From: Porites lobata
Lineage: Eukaryota; Cnidaria; Anthozoa; Scleractinia; Poritidae
DNA length: 64,000 nucleotides
NCBI GenBank assembly: GCA_942486035.1
Contig: CALNXK010000173.1
Span: forward strand, 402,501 to 466,500
Reading direction: 5' to 3'
The notes beneath the pieces were generated by a model. The model searched no databases, was not told the DNA's origin, and was given only the letters and a program-made list of their open reading frames with translations. Positions 50,801-54,242 of this stretch are shown here, piece by piece. The position numbers and the translations under genes are program-made. Positions within the stretch are counted from its first letter, which is position 1; every line of letters starts with the position of its first letter.

Positions 50801-53262
50801 TAAGTTTTCTTCAACTAACGGTTATGCTATTCTTGTCTCTTTACAAAGGAACAGACACCAATTCGTTCGCTGGATTTCGTGCATGCAAATGCTTGAATGG
50901 TTTTCATCGCACTCACATGTTTAAAGGCTGTCAGCAGTGTAATAAAGAAGGGTTGAAATGCCAAAATGACTACATTACACTTAAGAAGGGCTATTGGTGG
51001 AAATGGTCCAATGACTCCGCCAAAGGCCTCTATGAGACCTACACCTCAAATCTGCTGTCATCAAATCCTTCCTTCGACAGTAAAGGAGTTCAATACAATT
51101 TTTCGTTGCCTGTGCCACATGAATGCCCAAGAAAGGAATCATGCTCAGGAGGGCTAAACTCCACATGTGAACAGGGCTATGAAGGGCCTATCTGTGAAGT
51201 TTGTAGCCATGGATATTACAAACACCTTCAGACCTGCAAGGAGTGTCCAACAAAGGCTTGGATGGCGGGTCAATTGACCATCACCTTCGTTTTGCTGCTG
51301 CTCCTTGTAGTGGTAGTAGTTTGGACGAGCATTAAGAAAAACAAAGAGAACAGAGAGCGCGCGTTGGTGGACATAATTTTGGCCAGGCTAAAAATCGTCA
51401 TTGGTTTCTATCAGGTTACGTTTGGCTTACTGGATGCTTTCACTTTCATCAAGTGGCCTGATTCCCTGGCTGCCATAGCAAAATATTCAAAAATGCTTCA
51501 ACTAAATGTCCTTCAGATTGCTCCAATTCATTGTCTATTTCCTCAGTTTAAAGTGGATGCATTTGAGAGTTTGTTTGCTATCCTCGCAATGAATGCAGCT
51601 GCTGTTGCAGTGGCTGGGACATCTTATGGAATAAAAAGGCTTTTGATGATATCCAAAAGTCGTCAACTGCAAAATGATGCCGAAGCCAAGCAGATTTCAA
51701 AAGCCAAGGAGCTTATCTACAGAAATCTTTTTTTCTTCTTGTTTGTTACTTATCTTAGCACCTGCTCAAAAACAGCAAACGTCCTTCCCCTTGCCTGCCG
51801 CGAGATTTGTTATGAAGATAACGGTAAAGATTGTTTCAAATATCTAAAAGCAGACTTTACTATTGAATGCCATAGTCGAGAATACAAGCGCTTGGTTTCT
51901 GTGGCATATTTTGCAATTGCATACATCGTCTTTTTGCCTCTTGCCTCTTACCTCTTTCTCTGGAAGCAAAACAGAAAAGCCAAAGCATCGTTAAACGACT
52001 CTGGACAAAAACAAACTTTTGGAAAAGAATTGGCGGCAGGTCTGAGGTTTCTTTCTGAAAATTACTCAGCCAGGTCATGGTATTGGGAGCTTGTAGAGAC
52101 AGTTCGCAAAGTTATATTGACATCTGGCTTGATTCTCGTGGGAGGGGAGAGCAGGGCATACATTGGATTGGCTTGCGTTATTTCAGGGCTGTATGGAATG
52201 TTTTTTGCCTACGTGAGACCAGTAGAAGATCCATTTGAAAACAAACTGATGCTTACTTCTCTTGCTGTTACGTTCGTCAATCTGGGCATTGGAGCTGTCA
52301 GCAAAATTCCCAAAGAAAATGTTCCAGCGTCGATAGATCCGTATGTGGACTCTGTTATGTTCAACGTATTGGTGATTGCTGCCAACACTCTTGTGATCGG
52401 ATTACTTGTTGGTGAGTAGGCTGATGATTAAGACTACGAGAAGCCTCTCTTTTTTCTTAGTTTGCCGAGCGAAACGCGCGAGACACGAAAATGACCACGC
52501 GCGTGACTGAAGGGGCAAGACGGGAAAGCCGCCATCCTCGTTTCTCGCGTCTCTCTCGCGGTTTCGCCGCTCAGTGCTCATGCATGCCCGCGTGCACTTT
52601 CCTTACTAAATTCTCCCCTTCCCCTCCCCCTACCTCCCTGATTGGGAAACTATTTCCCTTCTTCCTCTCTCTCTCCCTTCTTATATTTTTTGCTCTCGTT
52701 CCAGCTTTCGTACATTAACTCGAGCAAAAAAGCTTGCTACGCACACTAAAGTGGCTGCAGCAACAATTTATCGATTAAAGCTACCAGCCCTGTATTGCAA
52801 ACGCAGGCTGTATTGTGTTGTTTCTAGTATGCAAATTTTTCTTACTCTCTTTATGTCTTTATTTCAGTTCAGTACTCGGTCTACCTTTACCACTTCATCC
52901 AAAAATGGCGAAAAAATCCCCAGTGGTCCATGTCCTGTTGCCTAGCAATGCTTCTTCCTCTTAACGATCTACAGGGAGAAATCCGAGGCATGATGGGGCG
53001 GAATGTTCTGAGGCAGCGATTTCAAAGTGGACGAATAGCTATGCCCTCCGTGGCTGGCGCCGTGAAGGACACTGGAGCTATTGACATTCAGCTTGAAGAG
53101 CAGGAAACAACTGAAATTGCGCCAGACAGCATGGGTGGCCATGACGACAGCTCGCGCAGTCCACAAATTGCCACGGACCCCACAGATCCCTTTATAACTG
53201 ACTTTGCTTTATCGCCACTTGTTATTCACTACCGCTCGAATAGAAGGGAGACCTCAGTGTAG
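4884..53262 (+). CDS. LRR / Cys-rich / multi-pass membrane receptor-like gene (17 exons seen, 5' partial)
   Basis: Seventeen exons keep a single frame. Thirteen LRR exons all start after the second base of a codon (usually CT|G or CT|A, Leu) and end in the same phase. Exon 14 (212 nt) moves the phase to 1, and exons 15-17 continue to a TAG at 53260. About 3.24 kb of coding sequence, roughly 1,080 residues, is visible. Protein order: 13 LRRs, two GCC2/GCC3-like Cys modules, an EGF-like Cys cluster, about 8-9 hydrophobic segments, and a cytosolic tail ending ETSV. The membrane part resembles the TRP-like region of multi-pass proteins in algae, oomycetes and marine invertebrates; this is recalled, not searched. 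Expected topology is ectodomain outside, tail in the cytosol. Ligand and activity are unknown. The first exons (signal peptide, LRR N-cap) are missing. The two LRR clusters are joined only by frame, phase and strand across a 21.9-kb intron full of transposons, so two separate genes remain possible. Confidence 0.8.
5482..5553 (+). CDS. LRR exon 2 (72 nt)
   Basis: Acceptor TTCTTTAG, donor GTAAGT. It encodes one LRR (DFSGNAFKELHDERF, then MNLRSLLRL). Its duplicate is at 8092-8163. Confidence 0.88.
6083..6232 (+). pseudogene. L1-like LINE endonuclease N-terminus fragment (unit 1)
   Basis: A 49-codon frame ending in TGA contains LSLNVRGIR and, further on, ADI-x-x-V-QES. This is the start of the apurinic-endonuclease domain of L1-type ORF2 proteins (family knowledge). 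The rest of the element is absent. The same scrap lies at the same relative place in unit 2, so the LINE insertion predates the duplication. Confidence 0.7.
6514..7014. mobile_element. About 500-bp insertion unique to duplication unit 1
   Basis: Unit 2 reads straight through from GTTAATG (about 9112) to TGTGTAAATT, whereas unit 1 has about 500 extra bases there. Inside, TTCACAAAC...AGTTCAAAAGCC near 6736 is mirrored by GGCTTTTGAACTT...GTTTGTGAA near 6940-6976. Probably a small DNA element that entered after the duplication. Exact ends are uncertain. Confidence 0.5.
7334..7405 (+). CDS. LRR exon 3 (72 nt, duplicate of exon 1)
   Basis: Acceptor AAAAG, donor GTAAGT, same phase. Five of 72 bases differ from exon 1. 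The changes give L to I, K to Q and E to V plus one silent change. Confidence 0.87.
7776..7842. repeat. Palindrome in the unit-2-specific segment
   Basis: GCGCAACCTACAGATTATTC on the left is mirrored by GAATAATCGGTAGGTTGCGC on the right, around a short central inverted repeat (CAGATTA..TAATCTG). This suggests a hairpin-type insertion, absent from unit 1. Confidence 0.6.
8092..8163 (+). CDS. LRR exon 4 (72 nt, duplicate of exon 2)
   Basis: Acceptor TTTTTTAG, donor GTAAGT, same phase. Seven of 72 bases differ from exon 2; six of the seven change the amino acid. Confidence 0.87.
8698..8847 (+). pseudogene. L1-like LINE endonuclease N-terminus fragment (unit 2)
   Basis: Duplicate of the scrap at 6083: SLNVRGIR...KRKALF...ADIIFLQES, then two stops. 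Motifs I (LNVRGIR) and II (QE) of the AP-endonuclease are visible and nothing else of the LINE remains. Confidence 0.72.
9379..9450 (+). CDS. LRR exon 5 (72 nt)
   Basis: Acceptor TGTCTAG, donor GTAAGT, same phase. It encodes YLSANKIKILPTGIF followed by HGQNLLEEL. It is the last exon before the 21.9-kb intron. Confidence 0.88.
9664..10206 (+). repeat. R3 repeat, copy A
   Basis: Direct repeat of 46836-47466: both run from AAGGTGTCTTTTCAT to ATTATCAGGTAGAAC. No coding content. Copy A lacks the hairpin insertion seen in copy B and so serves as the empty-site reference. Confidence 0.85.
10278..10439 (+). pseudogene. L1-type LINE ORF2 C-terminal fragment
   Basis: A 53-codon frame before TAG carries the sequence FYKQWYDAGVKTLPDIL and, near its end, CYFGLCNAIP. 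This is the conserved W..AG...I.DI / Y.GL..AIP region downstream of the reverse transcriptase in L1-clade ORF2 proteins (family knowledge). Both sides are truncated, and it abuts the Gypsy integrase scrap on the other strand. Confidence 0.65.
10470..10685 (-). pseudogene. Gypsy integrase core fragment
   Basis: Read on the minus strand, the frame gives GPFPSGEYLFVVVDETSKYA and then FATHGIPEVITSDN, the D,D region of a Ty3/Gypsy integrase catalytic core. It belongs to the element whose RNase H and RT lie at higher coordinates. The zinc-binding N-terminus and everything after about 70 residues are missing. Confidence 0.8.
10686..11317. other. Unexplained segment between Gypsy integrase and RNase H pieces
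   Basis: About 630 bp interrupts the Gypsy reading order. It is AT-rich and repeats the words GACGTCA (several times between 10855 and 11215) and ACATGCAACC. No open frame of note. Probably an insertion, but I could not find inverted ends or a target duplication. Confidence 0.4.
11318..12057 (-). pseudogene. Gypsy pol: RNase H and linker
   Basis: Two overlapping frames encode IARFLPEPIG at the distal end of the RT, then a ribonuclease H domain (FEAFSNLRDLISSDTVLAQV, SIWPVAYASCSLSPVEQSYS, HIHGSQFELVGDHKPL variants) and the RNase H-integrase linker (RLQNYSPRIVYQTGIENAVD). A frameshift lies near 12030 and another near 11600-11670. It continues the RT found at 19150-20040: the DNA transposon at 12060-19147 splits the gene in mid-codon. 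Confidence 0.85.
12060..12530. repeat. Left subterminal array of CCTGGTT / AACCAGG words
   Basis: About twenty copies of variants of AAGCCTGGTT and its reverse complement occur in roughly 450 bp, spaced irregularly (15-35 bp) and in both orientations. The array also contains open frames (for example 12111-12338) that are artefacts of the repetition. Confidence 0.85.
13938..14021 (+). repeat. Tandem duplication, about 42-bp unit, two copies
   Basis: TGTCTCATTGATATTCATTT followed by TTATTGTTCAAGACA occurs twice in immediate succession inside the DNA transposon. Confidence 0.85.
14416..14514 (-). CDS. Possible first exon with signal peptide inside the DNA transposon
   Basis: From an ATG at 14514 on the minus strand the frame reads MASLKAIIVIIFLVGLGECA, a good signal-peptide pattern, followed by RDLTKC and a stop after 33 codons. 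A GTAGTT after the Cys codon could be a splice donor. I found no partner exon and no homologue by eye. It could be a captured host exon or chance. Confidence 0.25.
   Translation of the reverse strand: MASLKAIIVIIFLVGLGECARDLTKCVVCKKL
16466..16872. mobile_element. MITE with ACCGTATTTATTCGA inverted ends
   Basis: The left end ACCGTATTTATTCGATTAAC is mirrored by CGAATAAATACGGT at the right end. The interior repeats GGGCGCTTATT and GTGGGCGCTTA many times. It is nested within the 7.1-kb transposon. A decayed relative with the same GGGCGC(C)TTATTCGA word is at about 55165-55215. Confidence 0.75.
18240..19147. repeat. Right subterminal array, about 130-bp higher-order period
   Basis: More than forty CCTGG / CCAGG words lie in 0.9 kb. 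Superimposed is a larger unit marked by GGCTTTTTGCACATATGG at about 18635, 18767, 18904 and 19026 (spacing about 122-137). Each unit contains facing AAGCCTGG and CCAGGCTT blocks and could form hairpins. Confidence 0.85.
19150..20040 (-). pseudogene. Gypsy pol: reverse transcriptase
   Basis: The minus strand encodes an N-terminal pol stretch (YQLELNIDSTVQPVVQNSRP), the RT fingers (VTGPTSWVSPLVIVDKLKGD, then CVNMCKPNEAL), and after a frameshift near 19600 the palm and the RT end (GISPDKDRMHAIKHM, then SFLGLVNT). The catalytic YxDD box reads IAEDILVHG, so the first Asp is Glu. A stop interrupts the segment near 19278. The ORF breaks off at 19147 where the DNA transposon entered. Confidence 0.88.
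20230..20340 (-). pseudogene. Gypsy aspartic protease fragment
   Basis: The minus strand reads ADITVTIEGTPV, stop, VCIDSGATANTID. DSGA is the retroviral-type protease active-site box. It lies between the nucleocapsid region and the RT, as expected. One in-frame stop. Confidence 0.7.
20467..20727 (-). pseudogene. Gypsy Gag nucleocapsid region
   Basis: A Cys/His cluster (CTHCGNQRDHQPKTPRCPAF, then KTCSQCGILHHF) resembles the paired zinc knuckles of Mag-type Gypsy Gag. It is preceded by a hydrophilic linker. Confidence 0.7.
20843..21206 (-). pseudogene. Gypsy Gag N-terminal and capsid region
   Basis: It starts at an ATG (minus, 21206) with MAEIASMPPFDPLEQTD and continues with PRWDRWKTRLQFYIDARGIT and LLLHLAGPAVQE, typical of Mag-clade Gypsy capsids. 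Frameshifts near 21010 and 20970 break the frame; overlapping open frames cover the pieces. The ATG sits a few bases after a primer-binding-site-like sequence. Confidence 0.75.
21208..21345 (-). mobile_element. Gypsy primer-binding site and LTR remnant
   Basis: On the minus strand the order is ...GTGTTACA, ATATT, then TGGCGACGAGGATGG, a primer-binding-site motif known in Mag-type elements, then the Gag ATG. The LTR therefore ends at about 21224 and extends to higher coordinates. Its outer edge is not clear and I see no second LTR near 10.47 kb. Confidence 0.6.
21543..23683 (+). repeat. R1 repeat, copy 1 (longest)
   Basis: Begins ATATATAGATTTAGCCAGGG. It shares long stretches with 55491-56830 (same strand), and both its ends occur in a short inverted copy at 37020-37246. 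The last 400 bp hold two roughly 210-bp subrepeats sharing TTTTGACAGCTGTCAATTGA. It contains no coding frame I recognise. Probably a non-autonomous mobile element of about 2 kb. Confidence 0.8.
23767..23895. repeat. (ACGT)n run and GC-rich hairpin
   Basis: CGTACGTACGTACGTACGC is followed after about 60 bp by an inverted GGGGCTC...GAGCCCC enclosing GTGCGCTTCGCGCGCGAG. It lies at the left edge of the Polinton-like remnant and may be a boundary repeat of it. Confidence 0.5.
23896..24286 (+). pseudogene. Polinton/adintovirus-like element: decayed small genes
   Basis: Two broken stretches are visible. The first (about 23979-24115) reads AKNGRMMTKCTNSECGITKT then KFVKNQG, like the small zinc-ribbon DUF5679-type proteins of Polintons and large DNA viruses. 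The second (about 24160-24280) reads AGTTLDMFVYHGLPWTGKKA then VEMGRYYGSEELRNPKKRQ, the N-terminal part of the PLA2-domain protein that follows in another frame. Several frameshifts and stops; non-functional. Confidence 0.6.
24287..24676 (+). pseudogene. Polinton/adintovirus-like PLA2-domain protein, truncated
   Basis: The 129-residue frame continues the preceding fragment (QALGQFSAKIRPNKKYKTSL). It ends with LPGHKYTG, two more tandem KYTG repeats, then GPYNDLDSQVKYDP. YTGP-x-N-x-LD resembles the calcium-loop region of parvovirus-type phospholipase A2 domains, which in viruses help the particle leave endosomes (family knowledge). The catalytic His-Asp part is missing: a stop follows LEI and a foreign sequence begins there. 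The repeated KYTG (15-bp unit, three copies at about 24562-24608) is probably slippage. It is a relic and cannot be active. Confidence 0.6.
24677..25090 (-). mobile_element. Crypton-like 5' fragment inserted in the Polinton remnant
   Basis: The minus-strand frame (about 24942 to 24680) contains VEELKNCSKNENTAKSAGFW then LSVSKNWCVDKEI, resembling the N-terminal helical domain of Crypton tyrosine recombinases and their domesticated relatives (NT..S...WL..W..W pattern). Upstream of its start on the minus strand (24955-25050) a CTGCAC-x-x-x-x-TTACCTTTTTT motif recurs three to four times, which may be the element's leader. It separates the PLA2 and polymerase remnants. Confidence 0.45.
25100..27870 (+). 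pseudogene. Polinton/adintovirus-like family B DNA polymerase, decayed
   Basis: A protein-primed-type PolB can be followed through at least six pieces in shifting frames: 25317-25601, 25668-25790, 25956-26519, 26580-26870, 27120-27425, 27449-27870. Visible landmarks: the exonuclease box YADFE (about 25417), KSDILLLSDVFENF (about 26338), polymerase motif A DANNLYG (about 26633 and again about 26672), motif B NNSVFGK (27123), and motif C, here LLFTDTA followed by a stop, so the second catalytic Asp is lost. A 39-bp tandem duplication hits motif A. Order and strand agree with the PLA2 gene at 24.3 kb. It is a dead copy; major capsid, integrase and ATPase genes are not seen. Confidence 0.85.
27871..31305. 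other. Intron interior with repeats, no gene recognised
   Basis: Contains a hairpin-bounded element (28687-28795), a repeat rich in GGGGTCGC / ATGGGG words (about 30003-30436, ends GGGGCGGCCGGGGGGC and CCCCCCGGGGGGC) and a poly-T tract at about 30671. I find no LRR-type exon (no CT|GTAAGT end with the right frame) or RNA gene here. Confidence 0.5.
28687..28795. repeat. Small hairpin-ended element
   Basis: CGCAAAATATCGTGAT near the left end is mirrored by ATCACGATATTTTGC at the right end. The interior also has facing GATCTG / CAGATC-like words. Non-coding. Confidence 0.6.
31306..31377 (+). CDS. LRR exon 6 (72 nt)
   Basis: Acceptor TCTCAG, donor GTAAGT, phase as the other LRR exons. It encodes NLGSNQLEIIGASFF followed by SNLTSITHL. 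It is the first exon after the 21.9-kb transposon-filled intron. Confidence 0.87.
31527..32880 (+). repeat. R2 repeat, copy 1, interrupted by a Harbinger-type element
   Basis: Ends TATTGTTGGTTTTCA (left) and, on the other strand, TATTGCTGGTTTTCA (right), so R2 is itself a MITE-like unit of about 540 bp. It matches both arms of the inverted pair at 57244-58485. The 804-bp element at 31900 is nested inside it. Confidence 0.8.
31900..32703. mobile_element. PIF/Harbinger-type element, 804 bp, TSD TAA
   Basis: Ends GGTTGTGTTTTCACTAGG and, inverted, GGCTGTGTTTTCACTAGG, each flanked by TAA (31897-31899, 32704-32706). The uninterrupted R2 copy at 58.29 kb shows the empty site. A 3-bp TWA duplication is typical of PIF/Harbinger. 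An open frame at 32084-32362 contains YKRKTMWVYPKPQLWFKDL, loosely like the N-terminal part of Harbinger transposases. Most of the transposase is absent, so this is an internally deleted copy. Confidence 0.8.
33376..33774. mobile_element. Harbinger-type MITE, 399 bp, TSD TTA
   Basis: Inverted ends GGCCCGGTTCAGACGCCG and, from the right, GGCCCGGTTCAGACGCCG continuing into AACTTTTCATGAGCCGAACC. TTA flanks both sides (33373-33375, 33775-33777). The interior repeats CGGCGTCTGAA-like and GTTCGGCTC words. Non-coding. Confidence 0.88.
34088..34206. repeat. Imperfect (ATCATA/ATCGTA)n simple repeat
   Basis: About 120 bp of hexamer-like AATCAT / AATCGT / AATCTT units. The open frames on both strands here (Ile/Met-rich) are artefacts. 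Confidence 0.85.
34418..34486 (+). CDS. LRR exon 7 (69 nt)
   Basis: Acceptor AACATAG, donor GTAAGT. It encodes ILGDNRLTEISEGIG followed by TMTSLRLL, one residue shorter than its neighbours. The frame is preserved. Confidence 0.85.
35011..35082 (+). CDS. LRR exon 8 (72 nt)
   Basis: Acceptor TTCTTTAAG, donor GTAAGT. It encodes DLSRNNIQGIPVTPL followed by NRLRRLKVL. Confidence 0.88.
35532..35603 (+). CDS. LRR exon 9 (72 nt)
   Basis: Acceptor TTCTTTCAG, donor GTAAGT. It encodes TLHQNLIDSITNETF followed by ANLTNLVIL. Two N-x-T sequons suggest an extracellular position. Confidence 0.88.
36591..36662 (+). CDS. LRR exon 10 (72 nt)
   Basis: Acceptor TTTTGCAG, donor GTAAGT. It encodes LLNDNRLTKIPDEAF followed by LNLKYLALL. 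Only 93 bp of intron separates it from the next exon. Confidence 0.9.
36756..36830 (+). CDS. LRR exon 11 (75 nt)
   Basis: Acceptor TCTCACAG, donor GTAAGT. It encodes MLSDNKIKDVGSKAF followed by IVGNFSDTR. The second half departs from the LRR consensus, as at the end of an LRR array. Confidence 0.87.
37020..37246 (-). repeat. R1 repeat, copy 3 (inverted, internally deleted)
   Basis: The minus strand starts with the R1 head (ATATATAGATTTAGCCAGGG) and after about 40 bp jumps to the R1 tail (CTGAGCCCGCGATAC, then CAGCTGTCAATTGATCA). It ends 13 bp before LRR-region exon 12, so the upstream splice region of that exon is R1-derived. Confidence 0.75.
37260..37334 (+). CDS. LRR-region exon 12 (75 nt)
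   Basis: Acceptor ATGCAACAG, donor GTAAGT, correct phase. It encodes YMMRTALRSLDLDSL followed by EGVDSATTKM, a weak LRR. The acceptor lacks a good pyrimidine tract. Confidence 0.75.
37527..38739. mobile_element. DNA transposon with 83-bp TIRs, 1,213 bp, TSD TCCATAG
   Basis: The ends are inverted over 83 bp with a single mismatch, starting CAAGAGACTATAAAGGGGAC. TCCATAG is duplicated at 37520-37526 and 38740-38746. A 7-bp duplication with CA-starting ends fits P-like or hAT-like elements; I cannot decide. The interior has no transposase. A 368-bp element is nested at 37889. Confidence 0.88.
37889..38256. mobile_element. Nested MITE, 368 bp
   Basis: TAGGGAGTTTAAGATCCAAC at the left and, inverted, TAGGGACTTTAAGATCCAAC at the right, continuing through an ACGACGCG / ACGGCGCG variant. 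It lies inside the 83-bp-TIR element, so it inserted later. The target duplication is unclear. Confidence 0.75.
39434..39508 (+). CDS. LRR-region exon 13 (75 nt)
   Basis: Acceptor CTTGCAG, donor GTAAGT. It encodes NMRDGQIVSMTLKNE followed by IGSELCKIQL. It is LRR-like in length and phase but poor in consensus leucines, probably the C-terminal cap side of the array. It contains one Cys. Confidence 0.8.
41734..41937 (+). other. Arm-conserved 67-codon open frame, left copy
   Basis: A 67-codon frame starting MLMIFTVTRPSCFSIPGKIS is kept at the same length in the right arm (44863-45066, minus), with only four amino-acid differences. I recognise no family. Conservation may only reflect recent arm duplication, so a protein is not claimed. 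Confidence 0.3.
43042..43308 (-). pseudogene. Retroelement pol C-terminal fragment (left half of palindrome)
   Basis: The frame contains EPIDEVINDMFIPVLFCQME, PLPDELREPFPTAPAQGALG and IPYLKAE, a pattern I associate with the region downstream of the reverse transcriptase in some non-LTR or DIRS-like elements. A further fragment continues at about 42985-42860 on the same strand. Confidence 0.45.
43559..44002 (+). pseudogene. Retroelement pol C-terminal fragment with nuclease-like motif (right half)
   Basis: 147 codons with CGDRFTVSRALLCKGDFVAQ, RHNGIQNLLTSLLSKVCKDV and ARLDINAGSFWSRGETAFFG. This is a repeated ORF type in anthozoan genomes. The spaced D (LDI) and AFF-x-V pattern may be a PD-(D/E)XK-like endonuclease, an uncertain suggestion. 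It faces the minus-strand copy, forming the palindrome's inner arms. Confidence 0.5.
44863..45066 (-). other. Arm-conserved 67-codon open frame, right copy
   Basis: Inverted counterpart of 41734-41937, same length and stop, beginning MLMIFTVTRPSCFSFPGKIS. See the left copy for interpretation. Confidence 0.3.
46485..46568 (-). ncRNA. tRNA-like sequence (SINE head or tRNA pseudogene)
   Basis: On the minus strand an A-box-like TGGTCCAGTAG (46558-46548) and a B box GGTTCGAATCTCC (46504-46492) have tRNA-like spacing. I could not fold a clean anticodon stem. Probably tRNA-derived SINE sequence. Confidence 0.45.
46836..47466 (+). repeat. R3 repeat, copy B
   Basis: Second copy of 9664-10206 in the same orientation, beginning AAGGTGTCTTTTCAT and ending ATTATCAGGTAGAAC. 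It carries a 76-bp hairpin insertion at 47170 absent from copy A, and a short local repetition of ACAATA-containing words near 47283-47312. Confidence 0.85.
47170..47245. mobile_element. 76-bp hairpin insertion in R3 copy B, TSD GGTTAT
   Basis: TAGCCTCCCCGGCAGACG on the left folds against CGTCCGGGGAGGCTA on the right. GGTTAT flanks both sides (47164-47169, 47246-47251), and copy A of the repeat shows the uninterrupted site. A minimal MITE. Confidence 0.8.
47467..49329. other. Intron sequence, no gene recognised
   Basis: AT-rich intron between exons 13 and 14. It holds an (ATC)n-like patch at about 48550, a C/T-rich tract near 48640, a repeat with CCCCCCAGGGGG at about 49081 and an (ATTT)n run at 49248-49269. 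A minus-strand open frame at 47373-47639 has no support as a gene. Confidence 0.5.
49330..49541 (+). CDS. Exon 14: LRR end to first Cys module (212 nt)
   Basis: Acceptor AACTTAG, donor GGTAAAT. It enters in LRR phase and leaves in phase 1. It encodes an acidic linker (GVGNSDEEYLELTFGDQLF) and then a Cys module (YFPCPTGTFVNASSNDWPSC, then ESCPPG) like GCC2/GCC3 (ephrin-receptor-like) motifs. Confidence 0.88.
49625..49655 (+). repeat. (GTT)n microsatellite
   Basis: GTTTTGTTGTTGTTGTTGTT and continuation in intron 14, preceded by a TCTCTC-rich stretch at about 49591. Confidence 0.9.
50225..50353 (+). CDS. Exon 15: second Cys module (129 nt)
   Basis: Acceptor TTTTGCAG, donor GGTAACG, phase 1 to phase 1. 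It encodes CSRCPNGTYVSLDNSPGTHA followed by LNCTACPQG, a GCC2/GCC3-like repeat with two N-x-T sequons. Confidence 0.9.
50849..52411 (+). CDS. Exon 16: EGF-like cluster plus multi-pass TRP-like membrane region (1,563 nt)
   Basis: Acceptor TTACAAAG, donor GGTGAGT, phase 1 to phase 1. It first encodes Cys-rich ectodomain (CKCLNGFHRT; CQQCNKEGLKC; then HECPRKESCSGGLNSTC and GYEGPICEVCSHGYYKHL, EGF/laminin-like). About eight or nine hydrophobic segments follow, the first at about 51259-51333 (TITFVLLLLLVVVVVW) and others near 51370, 51562, 51720, 51889, 52105, 52156, 52240 and 52348. LACREICYEDN and the WYWELVETVRKVILTSG block resemble the TRP-like family found in protists and marine invertebrates. 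Open throughout; clearly functional-looking. Confidence 0.92.
52868..53262 (+). CDS. Exon 17: cytosolic tail with PDZ-ligand C-terminus (395 nt)
   Basis: Acceptor TTATTTCAG (52867) keeps the frame; the second AG at 52872 would not. It encodes VQYSVYLYHFIQKWRKNPQW, then a polar tail with acidic stretches (ELEEQETTEI; MGGHDDSS), ending RRETSV and TAG. ETSV fits the class I PDZ-binding pattern S/T-x-V. Confidence 0.9.
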
Positions 53263-53263
53263 G

Positions 53264-54242
53264 AATAAATGATAAAGGATGCTTACAATTTACATGGGAA
53301 ACCAGAAATTCTGGTTGGAAAATGAAATAGTTCGCGCCCGCATTCCATTTAGGAAGCTTCAGAAAATATGGGCAGTGATTTCAGGCTATTTAACTTTTCC
53401 ACTATATTTAGTCTGTCCAGCTTATTTGGGTGTAATATGTGGCTTGTCGTCCTCCCACCGCCTCAAATTTGATAGTTTGATATTTCTTAACAAGATTTCC
53501 GCCCTTGTGGTTTGTATAAATGCATAGTAAGCAACTGAAGAATTGAAAAAATATTTTCGGAGGAAAGAACATAAGTTAGGTAACAGAACGTTGTACATTC
53601 ATTTTGTGACTGTACTTTGAATACAGGAGTAGAGCTGGTTCCATATGCATGATTAATCTAGAAGTGTAATATGATGGCATAGCACAAAACAAAGCCCAAG
53701 AGACGGAGTGAGGGAAAAATGTTTACAAGAATAATATACTGAGCGCTCACCTTGCTGAATAACAGAACCCAAGTGAACTCTGAACACTTGTTCTAGGCTT
53801 TTATAGCTAGACAAACGTCTGCTGGCATAGCCAGCTCAGCGTTGCACGTGCGAACTCTTAGCCATGAATAGTGCATTGAAAAAGTTGGCCAATGCTGTGG
53901 ATCAATTGGCCTGCTAAAGAAAACAAGGTCGTAAAGTTATACGCTAGAATACAATGTATCTTAGAGCTTGCTGATCTTGGCAGCTTGACTACACAACTGC
54001 TTTACTGAAAAAGAACCGCCATGAAAGGGTTACTGACAACTAACGTCACGTTCCATTAACTACATTTTAGCGGCGTGACAGTAAAATTGCTTTTAATTAG
54101 AGATCCGGCAAGAAAGAATGAGTCAGCTTTATTTACGCGTTGAGGGAACCTCTGCGTTTAAGGGATTTTACTAATTTTATGGTTTGCCACACCTTGTATG
54201 TCGTTTTGAAAATGCCTCAGTAATCTTTAGTTATTAAATAAA
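53264..54242 (+). terminator. 3' UTR with candidate poly(A) signals
   Basis: AATAAA occurs at 53264 (one base after the stop, unlikely to be the one used) and at 54237-54242, a better placed candidate. No transcript evidence is available. Confidence 0.4.
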
